DNA of 64,000 nucleotides from Monoplex corrugatus (lineage: Eukaryota; Mollusca; Gastropoda; Littorinimorpha; Ranellidae): NCBI GenBank assembly GCA_030674185.1, contig JAPXFY010000026.1, forward strand, positions 57,273,210 through 57,337,209, given 5' to 3'. This document shows, in pieces, positions 36,445 to 47,654 of the stretch (positions are counted from its first letter, which is position 1; every line of letters begins with the position of its first letter). The position numbers and the translations under genes were made by a program. The notes beneath the pieces were generated by a model. That model did not search any database. It was not told where the DNA came from and saw only the letters and a list, made by a program, of their open reading frames with translations.

Positions 36445-36512
36445 GCACTGCGAGCCGTCACGCGGGCTGGCTTCAGCGGTGCTTCTACACACCGCGTGAG
36501 GAATCGCAGTGC
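36445..36512. repeat. Imperfect inverted repeat, CpG-rich
   Basis: GCACTGCGA (36,445-36,453) pairs with TCGCAGTGC (36,504-36,512), and TCACGCGG (36,458-36,465) pairs with CCGCGTGA (36,492-36,499), with 4-base bulges between and a 26-base loop. It may be a hairpin or the arm of an old element. Confidence 0.55.
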
Positions 36513-36689
36513 GTAGCGTAAATGTTAAAATGCAGGATTGGACAGCCACCATGTATCTGTGTGGTACCACTACCAATTTCATACATTCACTTTTTACAAA
36601 ATCATAATCGGATGATAAAAATTGTGGTATCGTAATTTAGGATGAAAGTCTTAGTACAATACTCCAAAATCTTAAGGGTAGTACACATA

Positions 36690-36792
36690 ACACTTCATTG
36701 TACGCAAAATGAAACATACACACTTTATTACACACACACTTCATTGTACACAGAACAAAATATACACACACAAAATATACACACACTTCATA
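36690..36792 (+). repeat. 48-bp minisatellite, left remnant
   Basis: Two to three diverged units with ACACACTTCATTGTACACA and AACAAAATATACACACACA, the same family as 39,350-40,060. The two parts are separated by the LINE-D insertion. Confidence 0.8.
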
Positions 36793-36802
36793 AACGAAAT
36801 AT

Positions 36803-39339
36803 CATCATATCTATCTCCATAGCCGTGGACGACGGTGGAAGCTCCACTCTTTGTCACAAAGGATTGCCAGGTAACATGGTCTCTGCTCCTGTGTATAATG
36901 TCGCTCCTGTGTATGATGTCATTAAGCCCCAGTTTGCAGGCGTCAGCGATGTTGTTCATGAAGGATTTTGTCGGCCTTCCTTGTTTTCTCTTTGCTTCGA
37001 CTCTCGCCTGCAGGACTAATGTCATCAAACAGATCTTGTGTTTCTGTTCATGTGCCCATTGTGCCTCAATTTTCTTTTGTTAATCTCTGGGAGCATTTTA
37101 TGTTGGACGCTTTCATTGGTTCTTTTGTTCGTCCATTATACTTTAAGAAGATACCTGTAGTCTAACCACATTTCTGATGCGTTAAATTTATTTTTGTCAT
37201 CTTTCTTCAAAGTCCAGGCTTCACGTCTATACACGACAACAGGCCAAATTAAACAGTGTAGAATTCTTATTTTCAGTTTTGTTGGTGTGCCTCTGTCTTT
37301 CCATATGTTGTTCAACTGGACCATTTTTTGCTTGGCCATGCCTATTCTTGATCTGATGTCCTTGCTGCAAGATCCTGTGTTGGTTTTGACAGAGCCCAAG
37401 TACTTGAAGTTGTCCACGTTTTCCAATCTGTCTTATCTATTCGTATGCTCTGCTGTGGCTGGTTAGTTGATCCTTCTATGTGCATAACTTTGGTCTTTTT
37501 GGCCTTCAGTTTCAGTCCTCAGTTCATATTGCTTATAGCCCAGCCAACTACGAGAGCCATATCAGGCTAACACCATGTCAAAAACAATAACCAGTTAAGA
37601 TAAAAGACAACACCATGTCAAAAACAATAACCAGTTAAGATAAAAGACAACACCATGTCAAAACAATAACCAGTTAAGATAAAAGACAAATTAAAACCAT
37701 GCTCACTGTTAACCTTGCAGATATAAAATACAATTTAAAGAAAAACAGATGTAAAATTATATCAGGTGAAATCTATTGATCTCTTGTGAAAACTGGAAAA
37801 TTGCATCAGGAGGGATGTTCTCGGAAGAGGTTCTTTAAGGAGTCCGCTGTGTAACGCTTTTGTCTCACATTGTAAAGTCTCGGCAATTGAAAAGGAGGTG
37901 TCTGACGCTCAATGGCTTGTCACACAGTATACACCATGGCGCTTCTTCATTTTTTAAAAGATACGAATGAGTGTAGGATGTGTGACCCGTGTGTAATTAC
38001 ATAATACTGTCTCTTTCGTACGGTTTCCTGCAGCAGATGGGAGAATTTCTTTCATGCTAGGGCAGATTTGGAAAAGTTTGTTATCTGTCTGTTATTCCAG
38101 TCCTCTTGCCACAGATTTCTCATGCAACTGTGTACTTTCAATTTTACATCTGTGTAAGGAATGAAGGATTCAGACATCTTTTCCCTTGTGGCGTTCTTGG
38201 CCAGGCAGTCAGCCTTTTCATTGCCTCCAATACCAACATGGCCAGGAAATCAGGCAAAAACAACCCTGTAACCTTCATTTGTAAGAGATGAAAACAGTTT
38301 AAAGAACTTCACAAGTTCAGGGTGATTAATGTTTCAGCCAGTAATTGCCTGCAAAGCAGAAAGGGAGTAAGAAAAAATGAGAAAAACTTTATGCTTGGAT
38401 TTGGACACCATATTTAGTGCCAAAACCAGAGCAGTCAGTTCAGCAGTATAAACGGAACTGTCAGACCGAATATGTTTTGAAAATGCTTGATTGGGAATCT
38501 CGGAGCAGAAGGCAGGGACAGAACTGCCTTGTTTCCTGCAGCATCTACTCGGTATAGAATTCTCTTCATACTTATGATGTCTCCTAGCTAATAGGGCGGT
38601 GTCATCAGCACGTCTTAGGTTGGTGATAATCCTTCCTCCTATTTTCACTCCCATACCCTCTGTGTCTGCCTCTCTTATTATTTGCTCTGTGTATATGTTG
38701 AAGAGGTGGGGTGAGATAATGCAACCTTGCTGGACTCCTTTATTGATGTTGAAGAAGTCACAGTGCTCTCCGTTCCATCTAATTGTTGCCTGCTGGTCTT
38801 GGTCTACAGAAAGATGCTAAGAGTGAGATCAGGTGTCTTGGGAAGCCAATCGTTGACATCGTTGTGGACAAGTGGTTGTGTATGATGCTGTCGAATGTTT
38901 TGCTGTAATCTATAAAAGTGATGTAAGCTTCTTTTTCAGTGTTCCTGATCTTCTTTGTTAATATTTGTAGTACAAACAGCATGTCTGTTGTTCCTCTGTT
39001 TGTTCTATAACCTGCCTGGCAGTCTGAGAGCTCCTCTTCCACTCTGATTTTCATTCTGTTTAAAATAACAACGAGTAGGATTTTGCTGGTGTGGCTGATG
39101 AGTGTGATGGTCCTATAATTGCTGCACTCATCGATGTTCCCACTTTTGTGCAGCATAACAAATTCTTGCTTCTTCCAGTCTTCTGGCCATTTGCAAGATT
39201 CCCAAATTTTGATGCATACATGATGCAATGCTTTGATTCCTGTATAACCAGCGTTCTTTAATAACTCTCCAGAGATGTTGTCTAGTCCTGGTGATTTTCC
39301 TAATTTGAGCTGATTTACAGCAGCTCTAACTTCGCTCAG
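36803..39339 (-). mobile_element. LINE-D, 2.5 kb, with 10-bp target duplication and a nested insertion
   Basis: Minus strand. From 39,339: SEVRAAVNQLKLGKSPGLDN, then KKQEFVMLHKSGNIDECSNY, then FIDYSKTFDSIIHN (first catalytic block), GVKIGGRIITNLRRADDTAL (YADD box changed to RADD), and after an interruption ENVDNFKYLGSVKTNTGSCS and the C-terminal KRKQGRPTKSFMNN. The decamer AACGAAATAT is present at 36,793-36,802 and 39,340-39,349. The changed catalytic box, frame breaks and the nested LINE-E fragment mean it cannot function. It is inserted into a 48-bp minisatellite. Confidence 0.9.
37520..38545 (-). mobile_element. LINE-E 3' part with RNase H, nested in LINE-D
   Basis: Minus strand. The frame around 38,450 reads SSVYTAELTALVLALNMVSK and YSLSALQAI, then near 38,230 FAWFPGHVGIGGNEKADCLA. 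These are the RNase H motifs with the E (TAEL), the D position changed to Y in SYSLSALQ, and the final H and D. It ends at its 3' side with CTGATATGGCTCTCGTAG and GGCTGGGCTATAAGCAATA, shared with the copy at 57.3 kb. LINE-D reads ...YRVDAAG before it and LKLKAKKTKVMH after it, so the host protein is split cleanly. A 40-bp unit is repeated three times in its 3' untranslated region (37,569-37,688). Confidence 0.8.
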
Positions 39340-39349
39340 AACGAAATAT

Positions 39350-40060
39350 ACACACACTATATTACACACACACTTTATTTTACACAAAACAAAATATACA
39401 CACACAAAAGTACACACACACTTCATTATACACACAACAAAATATACATACACTATAGTAAACACACACTTCATTATACACACAACAAAATATACATACA
39501 CTATAGTAAACACACACTTCATTATACACACAACAAAATATACATACACTATAGTAAACACACACTTCATTATACACACAACAAAATATACATACACTAT
39601 AGTAAACACACACTTCATTATACACAAAACAAAATATACATACACAAAAGTAAACACACACTTCATTATACACACAACAAAATATACATACACTATAGTA
39701 AACACACACTTCATTATACAGAAAATGAAATATACACATACAAAAGTACACACACACTTCATTATATAAAAATTAAAACATGCGCACACTGTCGTACATG
39801 CACACTACGTTATAAATAAAACGAAACATGCACACACAACAGTACAAAAACATTTCATTACACACAAAATGAAACACACTGATACTGTAGTATACAAACT
39901 TCATTATACACAAAACAAAACATGCACACTCTGTAGTATACGCACATTTCATTGTACAAAAAACAAAACAGCACTCACTGTATTACACACACTTCATTAT
40001 ACACAAATGAAACACACACACACTGTATTACACAGAGTATGAAACACATACACACTTCAC
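39350..40060 (+). repeat. 48-bp minisatellite, main part
   Basis: Units of 48 bp with AAACACACACTTCATTATAC and ACAAAATATACATACACTAT, nearly perfect at 39,420-39,600 and diverged on both sides, especially right of 39,760. Confidence 0.93.
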
Positions 40061-40133
40061 TATGATAAATCGTTATTGCATCATCATGAATTTCACTTCA
40101 ATATCATTAACAGCTTTACATCATATTGAATGA

Positions 40134-40716
40134 TCCAAAACAAGAGTGACTGCCTGCGCCCAAGCAAACACAAACCAGAAGAACAAGAAAATCAATGTAA
40201 GCGCATCTCCAACAAGACAACACAAAACAAAACAAGCGCAAATTTTCGGCCAACTAGCCTTTGTCAAGCGCGAACGCACGGTCAAGAGCCAAGAGATAAG
40301 GGAGTAGATTGTGCCCGGTGCCAAGAATCTGGTAGGCACCGGGCACAATCTACTCCCTTATCTCTTGGCTCTTGCCCTGTGCCTTCTTCAGAACAGGGCT
40401 ATACCGATATAGCATGGCCACTTCTCAAAATTGCAGAACTTATCTCACTTCCCTTTTGACATCACAGTTGCCTCCCCTCTCCCCTTTTCTTACTACTGCT
40501 CATGATGACATGGGCATTCCATCTCTTACCCACTGGACGAGGCGGCAGGGAAGTTTTTAGTCCCGTTTTTATTATCCATTGTTTGGTGTCTGTGATTTGT
40601 CTGTGACCGTGCGTTCGCGCTTGACAAAGGCTAGTTGGCCGAAAATTTGCGCTTGTTTTGTTTTGTGTTGTCTTGTTGGAGATGCGCTTACATTGATTTT
40701 CTTGTTCTTCTGGTTT
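40134..40716 (+). mobile_element. Fold-back retroelement with 14-bp target duplication, possibly Penelope-like
   Basis: The sequence ATCATATTGAATGA lies at 40,120-40,133 and 40,717-40,730 on either side. Inside, 40,176-40,284 is the reverse complement of 40,604-40,713, and 40,285-40,323 is the reverse complement of 40,335-40,373, so the left half is an inverted copy of two separated pieces of the right half. The right half contains TTGACAAAGGCTAGTTGGCC followed by GAAAA, and on the minus strand TTCTGAAGAAGG; such words resemble the end regions of Penelope-like elements, which often insert as partial inverted copies. No protein frame is present. The structure is certain; the family is inference. 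Confidence 0.75.
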
Positions 40717-40719
40717 ATC

Positions 40720-40897
40720 ATATTGAATGAAAATACCTTTTACTACCTCATAATTCTTTACATCAATCATATACTTTTATTACCGTATAATGAATCATAT
40801 CAATCATTGTTATATCATGTTGATTTATAATCATGATTATCATATCGTGACGAATTATAATCATAATTATTACAATTACAGCTAATGTAGAACTGAC
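40720..40897. other. Short intron segment, AT-rich
   Basis: Imperfect ATCATATTGAT-like words recur (40,790-40,870). The donor of the 41.3-kb exon is at 40,897-40,892. Confidence 0.4.
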
Positions 40898-41353
40898 CTG
40901 TATGGTCAAGGGAGACAAGGCTTGGTATCCACTGCGACCCCCCTCACCCCGCCCTCCTCCCTCTTCCTGGAACAGGCCTGTTATCAGACCAGGGAAGCTG
41001 GATGTTCCTTGACCCGGCATGGTGATTGGTGGAGCTGGCAGTCGCGACGATGACCCCTGACCCATGCCAAGGTCGTGACCCCGTGTCACCATGGCACTGT
41101 GCATACGAGGGTGAGGTCGAGGGGTTGCGGAGAAGGCATGCATGGGGACGTCAGCAGGGGGACGCTGTGCGACGAGTCCCATGGGTGTGTGGAACGGGCG
41201 TGGCAGATTTGGGGTGGAAAATGATCCCGGACCCCTGGGGGAGGGGGGACCAGGACCCCCTGTGCGGGGACATGTGGAATGGGCCACCACAGGCGGGCGC
41301 TGGATGGGTGGTCTGAAGAGGGTTGGGGGTACACACTGGTCTTGCTGTGTTTG
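40898..41353 (-). CDS. Internal exon of the Pro/Gln-rich gene (exon 6 here)
   Basis: Minus strand: acceptor TTTTATGTTATAG|CAA and donor ATACAG|GTCAGT, 152 codons, phase 0 at both ends. The peptide starts QTQQDQCVPPTLFRPPIQRP, has GPGPPSPRGPGS and HPRMHSAMVTRGHDLGMGQG in the middle, and ends with an acidic/Gly patch (FQEEGGGRGEGGRSGY) and QALSPLTIQ. It is markedly more G+C-rich than the surrounding intron. No catalytic or binding domain is recognised; the composition suits a disordered region of a regulatory protein. Confidence 0.8.
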
Positions 41354-41699
41354 CTATAACATAAAAGAAAACAATGCAAGGTGTGACTTTGTGATCAAAC
41401 CACCTGGATACAACAGAAGAAACTCAGGTTCGAGAGATCTTGATGTCACACAGTAATTTTCCACTCCAGACCTTCCAGCTTTGCTGCTGACTGTCAACTC
41501 TTTCTCCCTGTGACACCCATGACAGTACAAGCAGTTACACCAAAGAATGATAATTTCTTTTGTGCACAGTGAGAACATTCTACACTGAAAGCATGCTCTT
41601 TGCACTTCACACAGTAAAAGATCAACAAAGAAATTTCACACGACATCATTACTTACAGAAGTCAATCTTCTTAATGTGCCTTATTATTCTCTTTATCAA

Positions 41700-41880
41700 A
41701 CACACGCACGCACAAGCACACGAACACAAAACATACACACACACAATGTACACATACAATATACACACAGTGTAGGCACAGGCACACACACGAACACAAA
41801 ACATACAGTGATACACACACACAATGTACACATACAATACACACACAATGTAGGCACAGGCACACACAAACACACACATT
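41700..41880 (+). repeat. CA-rich repeat, two copies of a unit of about 70 bp
   Basis: The words ACACGAACACAAAACATACA and GTAGGCACAGGCACACACA recur twice at about 70-bp spacing, with CA runs between. Confidence 0.75.
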
Positions 41881-41981
41881 AGATCAGTGCACAATGACCA
41901 GTCTCAGAGAGATGTCAATTTCTTTCTTCACATGAAATCTAAACAGAAACGGTCAAGTCAGCAAGACAGAATGAGACGTAC

Positions 41982-42685
41982 CTGTGGAATGGGCACATGG
42001 AGACTGACCTCCCCGGGGGCAGGGCCAGAGGCCTGTGGATGGGAGATCTGACTGGCCAGACGCAGGGCTGACAACATCTCAGCATTCAGGGGGTGATTGG
42101 GAGACGCATGTCGAGGACCGGGACTTGGTACCGGGCTCTGAGTTGGATCAGTCGACTTTGGCGGTTGACCTGATGGGAAATGTTGCATTCTGGGAGCATC
42201 CATTTGCGGAAGAACGTTGGCCTGGGTGGGTAAAGCTGATGTCATTCGTGAAGCGTGGAAAGGGTCCCCTGGTAGGGGGGGGAAAGGAAGGGGATAAGGA
42301 GGATACTGCGAAACCGGCCCTTGTCCAGGTTTGGGTGATGGGCCCAGCGCTTTCTCACCGCGAACCTGAACGGATGACACTCCCTGACCCTGAAAGCCTT
42401 GACTCTGCGCCATGTGCACCTGACCTGGCAAATGACCTTGATCGGTTCTGGAATGACCTTGACCAGGATTGGGAGCAACACCCTGAGCCAGCCCTGGAAA
42501 GAAAGGTTAGCCAGGTACGGGTGTTGTGGAGGAAGCTGGTTTCTGTTGGGTTTGGATGTCGGTGAAGGCGAAGGCTGGTAACCCACGCTGCCCCCAAGTG
42601 GGCCAGGCACTTGATTCTGGCCTTGAGTACATGCTTGTTGGCTGGGTTCCTCCGGCTGCACCAGCACTGGGTTGGGCATCACCTG
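41982..42685 (-). CDS. Internal exon of the Pro/Gln-rich gene (exon 5 here), with a 1-nt frameshift
   Basis: Minus strand: donor CCACAG|GTACGT at 41,981. The acceptor is probably GTGAACCCAG|CAG at 42,686, because every frame has a stop just upstream. The frame VMPNPVLVQPEEPSQQACTQ runs to about 42,485 (PYLANLSFQ). There the reading continues one frame over as GLAQGVAPNPGQGHSRTDQG, then PVSQYPPYPLPFPPLPGDPF and LNAEMLSALRLASQISHPQA, ending VPIPQ. The exon is 704 nt, one short of 235 codons. Both halves have the same Pro/Gln-rich composition and fit the phases of the neighbouring exons, so a single missing base is the simplest explanation. It could be an assembly error or a real lesion. Confidence 0.75.
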
Positions 42686-42779
42686 CTGGGTTCACAGATC
42701 ACACACTGGTCAGGAAAGAAAAACAACACCCATAACTGATTCATGCTTTCTGATTCCCAGCTTGAAATGGGGGTAGGAA

Positions 42780-42790
42780 AATTATTGATG

Positions 42791-42872
<82 letters not shown>

Positions 42873-42883
42873 CATCAATAATT
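42780..42883. repeat. Perfect AT-rich palindrome of 104 bp
   Basis: AATTATTGATGTGAA at 42,780-42,794 is mirrored as TTCACATCAATAATT at 42,869-42,883, with only alternating TA between. The whole tract is therefore self-complementary and could extrude as a cruciform. Confidence 0.9.
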
Positions 42884-42970
42884 ATATATATATATATACA
42901 TCCTTGACAAATGGGGTACACATAATGATGATGCATATATATGTCGTAGCACTCAAGAAGGTTTTTAATA

Positions 42971-43254
42971 TTAACCCCTGGACTGCCAACATTTTTTGAC
43001 ATCATGTGTTTTCCATATGCCAGGGAAAACGTTGCGTCACTACCATGTACACTAAAACAACTGTTGTTTCCATATTTGAGGGAATCTATGCACGAAATTA
43101 CACAGAATGATGCATTAGACATGACAAAATGTATTTTCAGTGATTTAAGTAGTAATTTCTTGAAATTACCACATATTTGTAATATTCTATGGAAGTTCCC
43201 ATAAAAAAAACTTGGAAAATAGAAGAAAAAAAAAACACAGGAAAAAAATAGAAG
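42971..43254. other. One end of a TTAA-type element, then AT-rich sequence
   Basis: TTAACCCCTGGACTGCCAAC at 42,971 is very close to the inner terminus at 59,724 (TTAACCCTATTACTGCCAAC). The opposite end was not found; a satellite array starts at 43,255. Confidence 0.4.
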
Positions 43255-46200
43255 ATGTGGTCCTCCTGACAAAATGTAAAAGTGTTCAGACTGTGGATGA
43301 CCTCCTACTGACACATCACTGACAGCTGACAAAATGTAAAAGTGTTCAGACTGTGGATGACCTCCTACTGACACATCACTGACAGCTGACAAGCTACAAA
43401 TGTAAGTGTTCAGACTGTGGATGACCACCTACTGACACATCACTGACAGCTGACAGCTACAAAATGTAAAAGTGTTCAGACTGTGGATGACCACCTACTG
43501 ACACATCACTGACAGCTGACAAGCTACAAAATGTAAAAGTGTTCAGACTGTGGATGACCACTACTGACACATCACTGACAGCTGACAAGCTACAAAATGT
43601 AAAAGTGTTCAGACTGTGGATGACCTCCTACTGACACATCACTGACAGCTGACAAGCTACAAAATGTAAAAGTGTTCAGACTGTGGATGACCACCTACTG
43701 ACACATCACTGACAGCTGACAAGCTACAAAATGTAAAAGTGTTCAGACTGTGGATGACCACCTACTGACACATCACTGACAGCTGACAAGCTACAAAATG
43801 TAAAAGTGTTCAGACTGTGGATGACCACCTACTGACACATCACTGACAGCTGACAAGCTACAAAATGTAAAAGTGTTCAGACTGTGGATGACCTCCTACT
43901 GACACATCACTGACAGCTGACAAGCTACAAAATGTAAAAGTGTTCAGACTGTGGATGACCACCTACTGACACATCACTGACAGTGACAAGCTACAAGACA
44001 GCAGCGTACTATGCACAAGTGGCTTCTAAAAGTGTTCAGACTGTGGATGACCACCTACTGACACATCACTGACAGCTGACAAGCTACAAAATGTTAAAAG
44101 TGTTCAGACTGTGGATGACCACCTACTGACACATCACTGACAGCTGACAGCTACAAAATGTAAAAGTGTTCAGACTGTGGATGACCCCTACTGACACATC
44201 ACTGACAGCTGACAAGCTACAAAAGAGCAGACGTACATGCAAAAGTGGGTAAAAGTGTTCAGACTGTGGATGACCACCTACTGACACATCACTGACAGCT
44301 GACAAGCTACAAAATGTAAAAGTGTTCAGACTGTGGATGACCACCTACTGACACATCACTGACAGCTGACAAGCTACAAAATGTAAAAGTGTTCAGACTG
44401 TGGATGACCACCTACTGACACATCACTGACAGCTGACAAGCTACAAAGGCAAGCGTACTATGCCCCAAGTGCTCTAAAAGTGTTCAGACTGTGGATGACC
44501 TCCTACTGACACATCATGACAGCTGACAGCTAAAAGAGCGCAGGACTAGCACAAAGTGCTTAAAAGTGTTCAGACTGTGGATGACCACCTACTGACACAT
44601 CACTGACAGCTGACAAGCTACAAAGAGCCGAGCTACTAGTGCACAAAGTGCTTCTAAAAGTGTTCAGACTGTGGATGACCACCTACTGACACATCACTGA
44701 CAGCTGACAAGCTACAAAGAGCCGCAGCGTACTAGTGCACAAAGTGGCTTCTAAAAGTGTTCAGACTGTGGATGACCTCCTACTGACACATCACTGACAG
44801 CTGACAAGCTACAAAGAGCGCAGCGTACTAGTGCACAAAGTGGCTTCTAAAAGTGTTCAGACTGTGGATGACCACCTACTGACACATCACTGACAGCTGA
44901 CAAGCTACAAAGAGCCGCAGCGTACTAGTGCACAAAGTGGCTTCTAAAAGTGTTCAGACTGTGGATGACCTCCTACTGACACATCACTGACAGCTGACAA
45001 GCTACAAAGAGCCGCAGCGTACTAGTGCACAAAGTGGCTTCTAAAAGTGTTCAGACTGTGGATGACCACCTACTGACACATCACTGACAGCTGACAAGCT
45101 ACAAAGAGCCGCAGCGTACTAGTGCACAAAGTGGCTTCTAAAAGTGTTCAGACTGTGGATGACCACCTACTGACACATCACTGACAGCTGACAAGCTACA
45201 AAGAGCCGCAGCGTACTAGTGCACAAAGTGGCTTCTAAAAGTGTTCAGACTGTGGATGACCACCTACTGACACATCACTGACAGCTGACAAGCTACAAAG
45301 AGCCGCAGCGTACTAGTGCACAAAGTGGCTTCTAAAAGTGTTCAGACTGTGGATGACCACCTACTGACACATCACTGACAGCTGACAAGCTACAAAGAGC
45401 CGCAGCGTACTAGTGCACAAAGTGGCTTCTAAAAGTGTTCAGACTGTGGATGACCACCTACTGACACATCACTGACAGCTGACAAGCTACAAAGAGCCGC
45501 AGCGTACTAGTGCACAAAGTGGCTTCTAAAAGTGTTCAGACTGTGGATGACCACCTACTGACACATCACTGACAGCTGACAAGCTACAAAATGTAAAAGT
45601 GTTCAGACTGTGGATGACCACCTACTGACACATCACTGACAGCTGACAAGCTACAAAATGTAAAAGTGTTCAGACTGTGGATGACCACCTACTGACACAT
45701 CACTGACAGCTGACAAGCTACAAAATGTAAAAGTGTTCAGACTGTGGATGGCCACCTACTGACACATCACTGACAGCTGACAAGCTACAAAATGTAAAAG
45801 TGTTCAGACTGTGGATGGCCACCTACTGACACATCACTGACAGCTGACAAGCTACAAAATGTAAAAGTGTTCAGACTGTGGATGACCACCTACTGACACA
45901 TCACTGACAGCTGACAAGCTACAAAGAGCCGCAGCGTACTAGTGCACAAAGTGGCTTCTAAAAGTGTTCAGACTGTGGATGACCACCTACTGACACATCA
46001 CTGACAGCTGACAAGCTACAAAGAGCCGCAGCGTACTAGTGCACAAAGTGGCTTCTAAAAGTGTTCAGACTGTGGATGACCACCTACTGACACATCACTG
46101 ACAGCTGACAAGCTACAAAGAGCCGCAGCGTACTAGTGCACAAAGTGGCTTCTAAAAGTGTTCAGACTGTGGATGACCACCTACTGACACATCACTGACA

Positions 46201-47412
46201 GCTGACAAGCTACAAAGAGCCGCAGCGTACTAGTGCACAAAGTGGCTTCTAAAAGTGTTCAGACTGTGGATGACCACCTACTGACACATCACTGACAGCT
46301 GACAAGCTACAAAGAGCCGCAGCGTACTAGTGCACAAAGTGGCTTCTAAAAGTGTTCAGACTGTGGATGACCACCTACTGACACATCACTGACAGCTGAC
46401 AAGCTACAAAGAGCCGCAGCGTACTAGTGCACAAAGTGGCTTCTAAAAGTGTTCAGACTGTGGATGACCACCTACTGACACATCACTGACAGCTGACAAG
46501 CTACAAAGAGCCGCAGCGTACTAGTGCACAAAGTGGCTTCTAAAAGTGTTCAGACTGTGGATGACTACCTACTGACACATCACTGACAGCTGACAAGCTA
46601 CAAAGAGCCGCAGCGTACTAGTGCACAAAGTGGCTTCTAAAAGTGTTCAGACTGTGGATGACCACCTACTGACACATCACTGACAGCTGACAAGCTACAA
46701 AGAGCCGCAGCGTACTAGTGCACAAAGTGGCTTCTAAAAGTGTTCAGACTGTGGATGACCACCTACTGACAGATCACTGACAGCTGACAAGCTACAAAGA
46801 GCCGCAGCGTACTAGTGCACAAAGTGGCTTCTAAAAGTGTTCAGACTGTGGATGACCACCTACTGACACATCACTGACAGCTGACAAGCTACAAAGAGCC
46901 GCAGCGTACTAGTGCACAAAGTGGCTTCTAAAAGTGTTCAGACTGTGGATGACCACCTACTGACACATCACTGACAGCTGACAAGCTACAAAGAGCCGCA
47001 GCGTACTAGTGCACAAAGTGGCTTCTAAAAGTGTTCAGACTGTGGATGACCACCTACTGACACATCACTGACAGCTGACAAGCTACAAAGAGCCGCAGCG
47101 TACTAGTGCACAAAGTGGCTTCTAAAAGTGTTCAGACTGTGGATGACCACCTACTGACACATCACTGACAGCTGACAAGCTACAAAGAGCCGCAGCGTAC
47201 TAGTGCACAAAGTGGCTTCTAAAAGTGTTCAGACTGTGGATGACCACCTACTGACACATCACTGACAGCTGACAAGCTACAAAGAGCCGCAGCGTACTAG
47301 TGCACAAAGTGGCTTCTAAAAGTGTTCAGACTGTGGATGACCACCTACTGACAGATCACTGACAGCTGACAAGCTACAAAGAGCCGCAGCGTACTAGTGC
47401 ACAAAGTGGCTT
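43255..47412 (+). repeat. Satellite array with 67-bp and 97-bp units, about 4.2 kb
   Basis: All units share a 62-bp core with AAAGTGTTCAGACTGTGGAT and CATCACTGACAGCTGACAAG. Short units end in AAATGTA (67 bp). Long units carry a 35-bp module with GAGCCGCAGCGTACTAGTGC and ACAAAGTGGCTTCTA (97 bp). Short units fill about 43,255-43,990 and 45,575-45,880; long units fill about 44,570-45,530 and 45,900-47,412. Between 43,990 and 44,650 the long module appears with many single-base losses. It lies in an intron of the minus-strand gene. Confidence 0.97.
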
Positions 47413-47650
47413 GACCTGGTCATGTTGTCCCCTGCCACCACACTCCCCACTCCCACTCCATCACCTAGTCCTCCCCTTACTGCTTGTAATACTACTCTCT
47501 GGACGTGGTGAGTGATCAGACTGTGTACTTTAACACTTTGAAGGTGTTGGCTGGCTGCTAGAATTGCCTGTGGCCACAAACCCTTTGCAATGTGCTCATA
47601 TGATCAATACTTTTCGTGTCTGCTCTGTCTGGTGCACATTCCACACCATC
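47413..47650. other. Short unassigned intron segment
   Basis: Unique-looking, G+C about average. No exon or element was recognised. Confidence 0.4.
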
Positions 47651-47654
47651 ATCA

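Noticed and set aside
40560..40650. Hammerhead ribozyme in the fold-back element
   Set aside because: TTGACAAAGGC...GGCCGAAAA only partly resembles the CTGATGA...GAAA core. Essential bases are different, so it is not called.
42475..42500. A 25-nt intron (GTACCTGGC...TTTCCAG) that would repair the frame in the 42-kb exon
   Set aside because: It is far below the usual minimum intron length in animals. A missing base is simpler.
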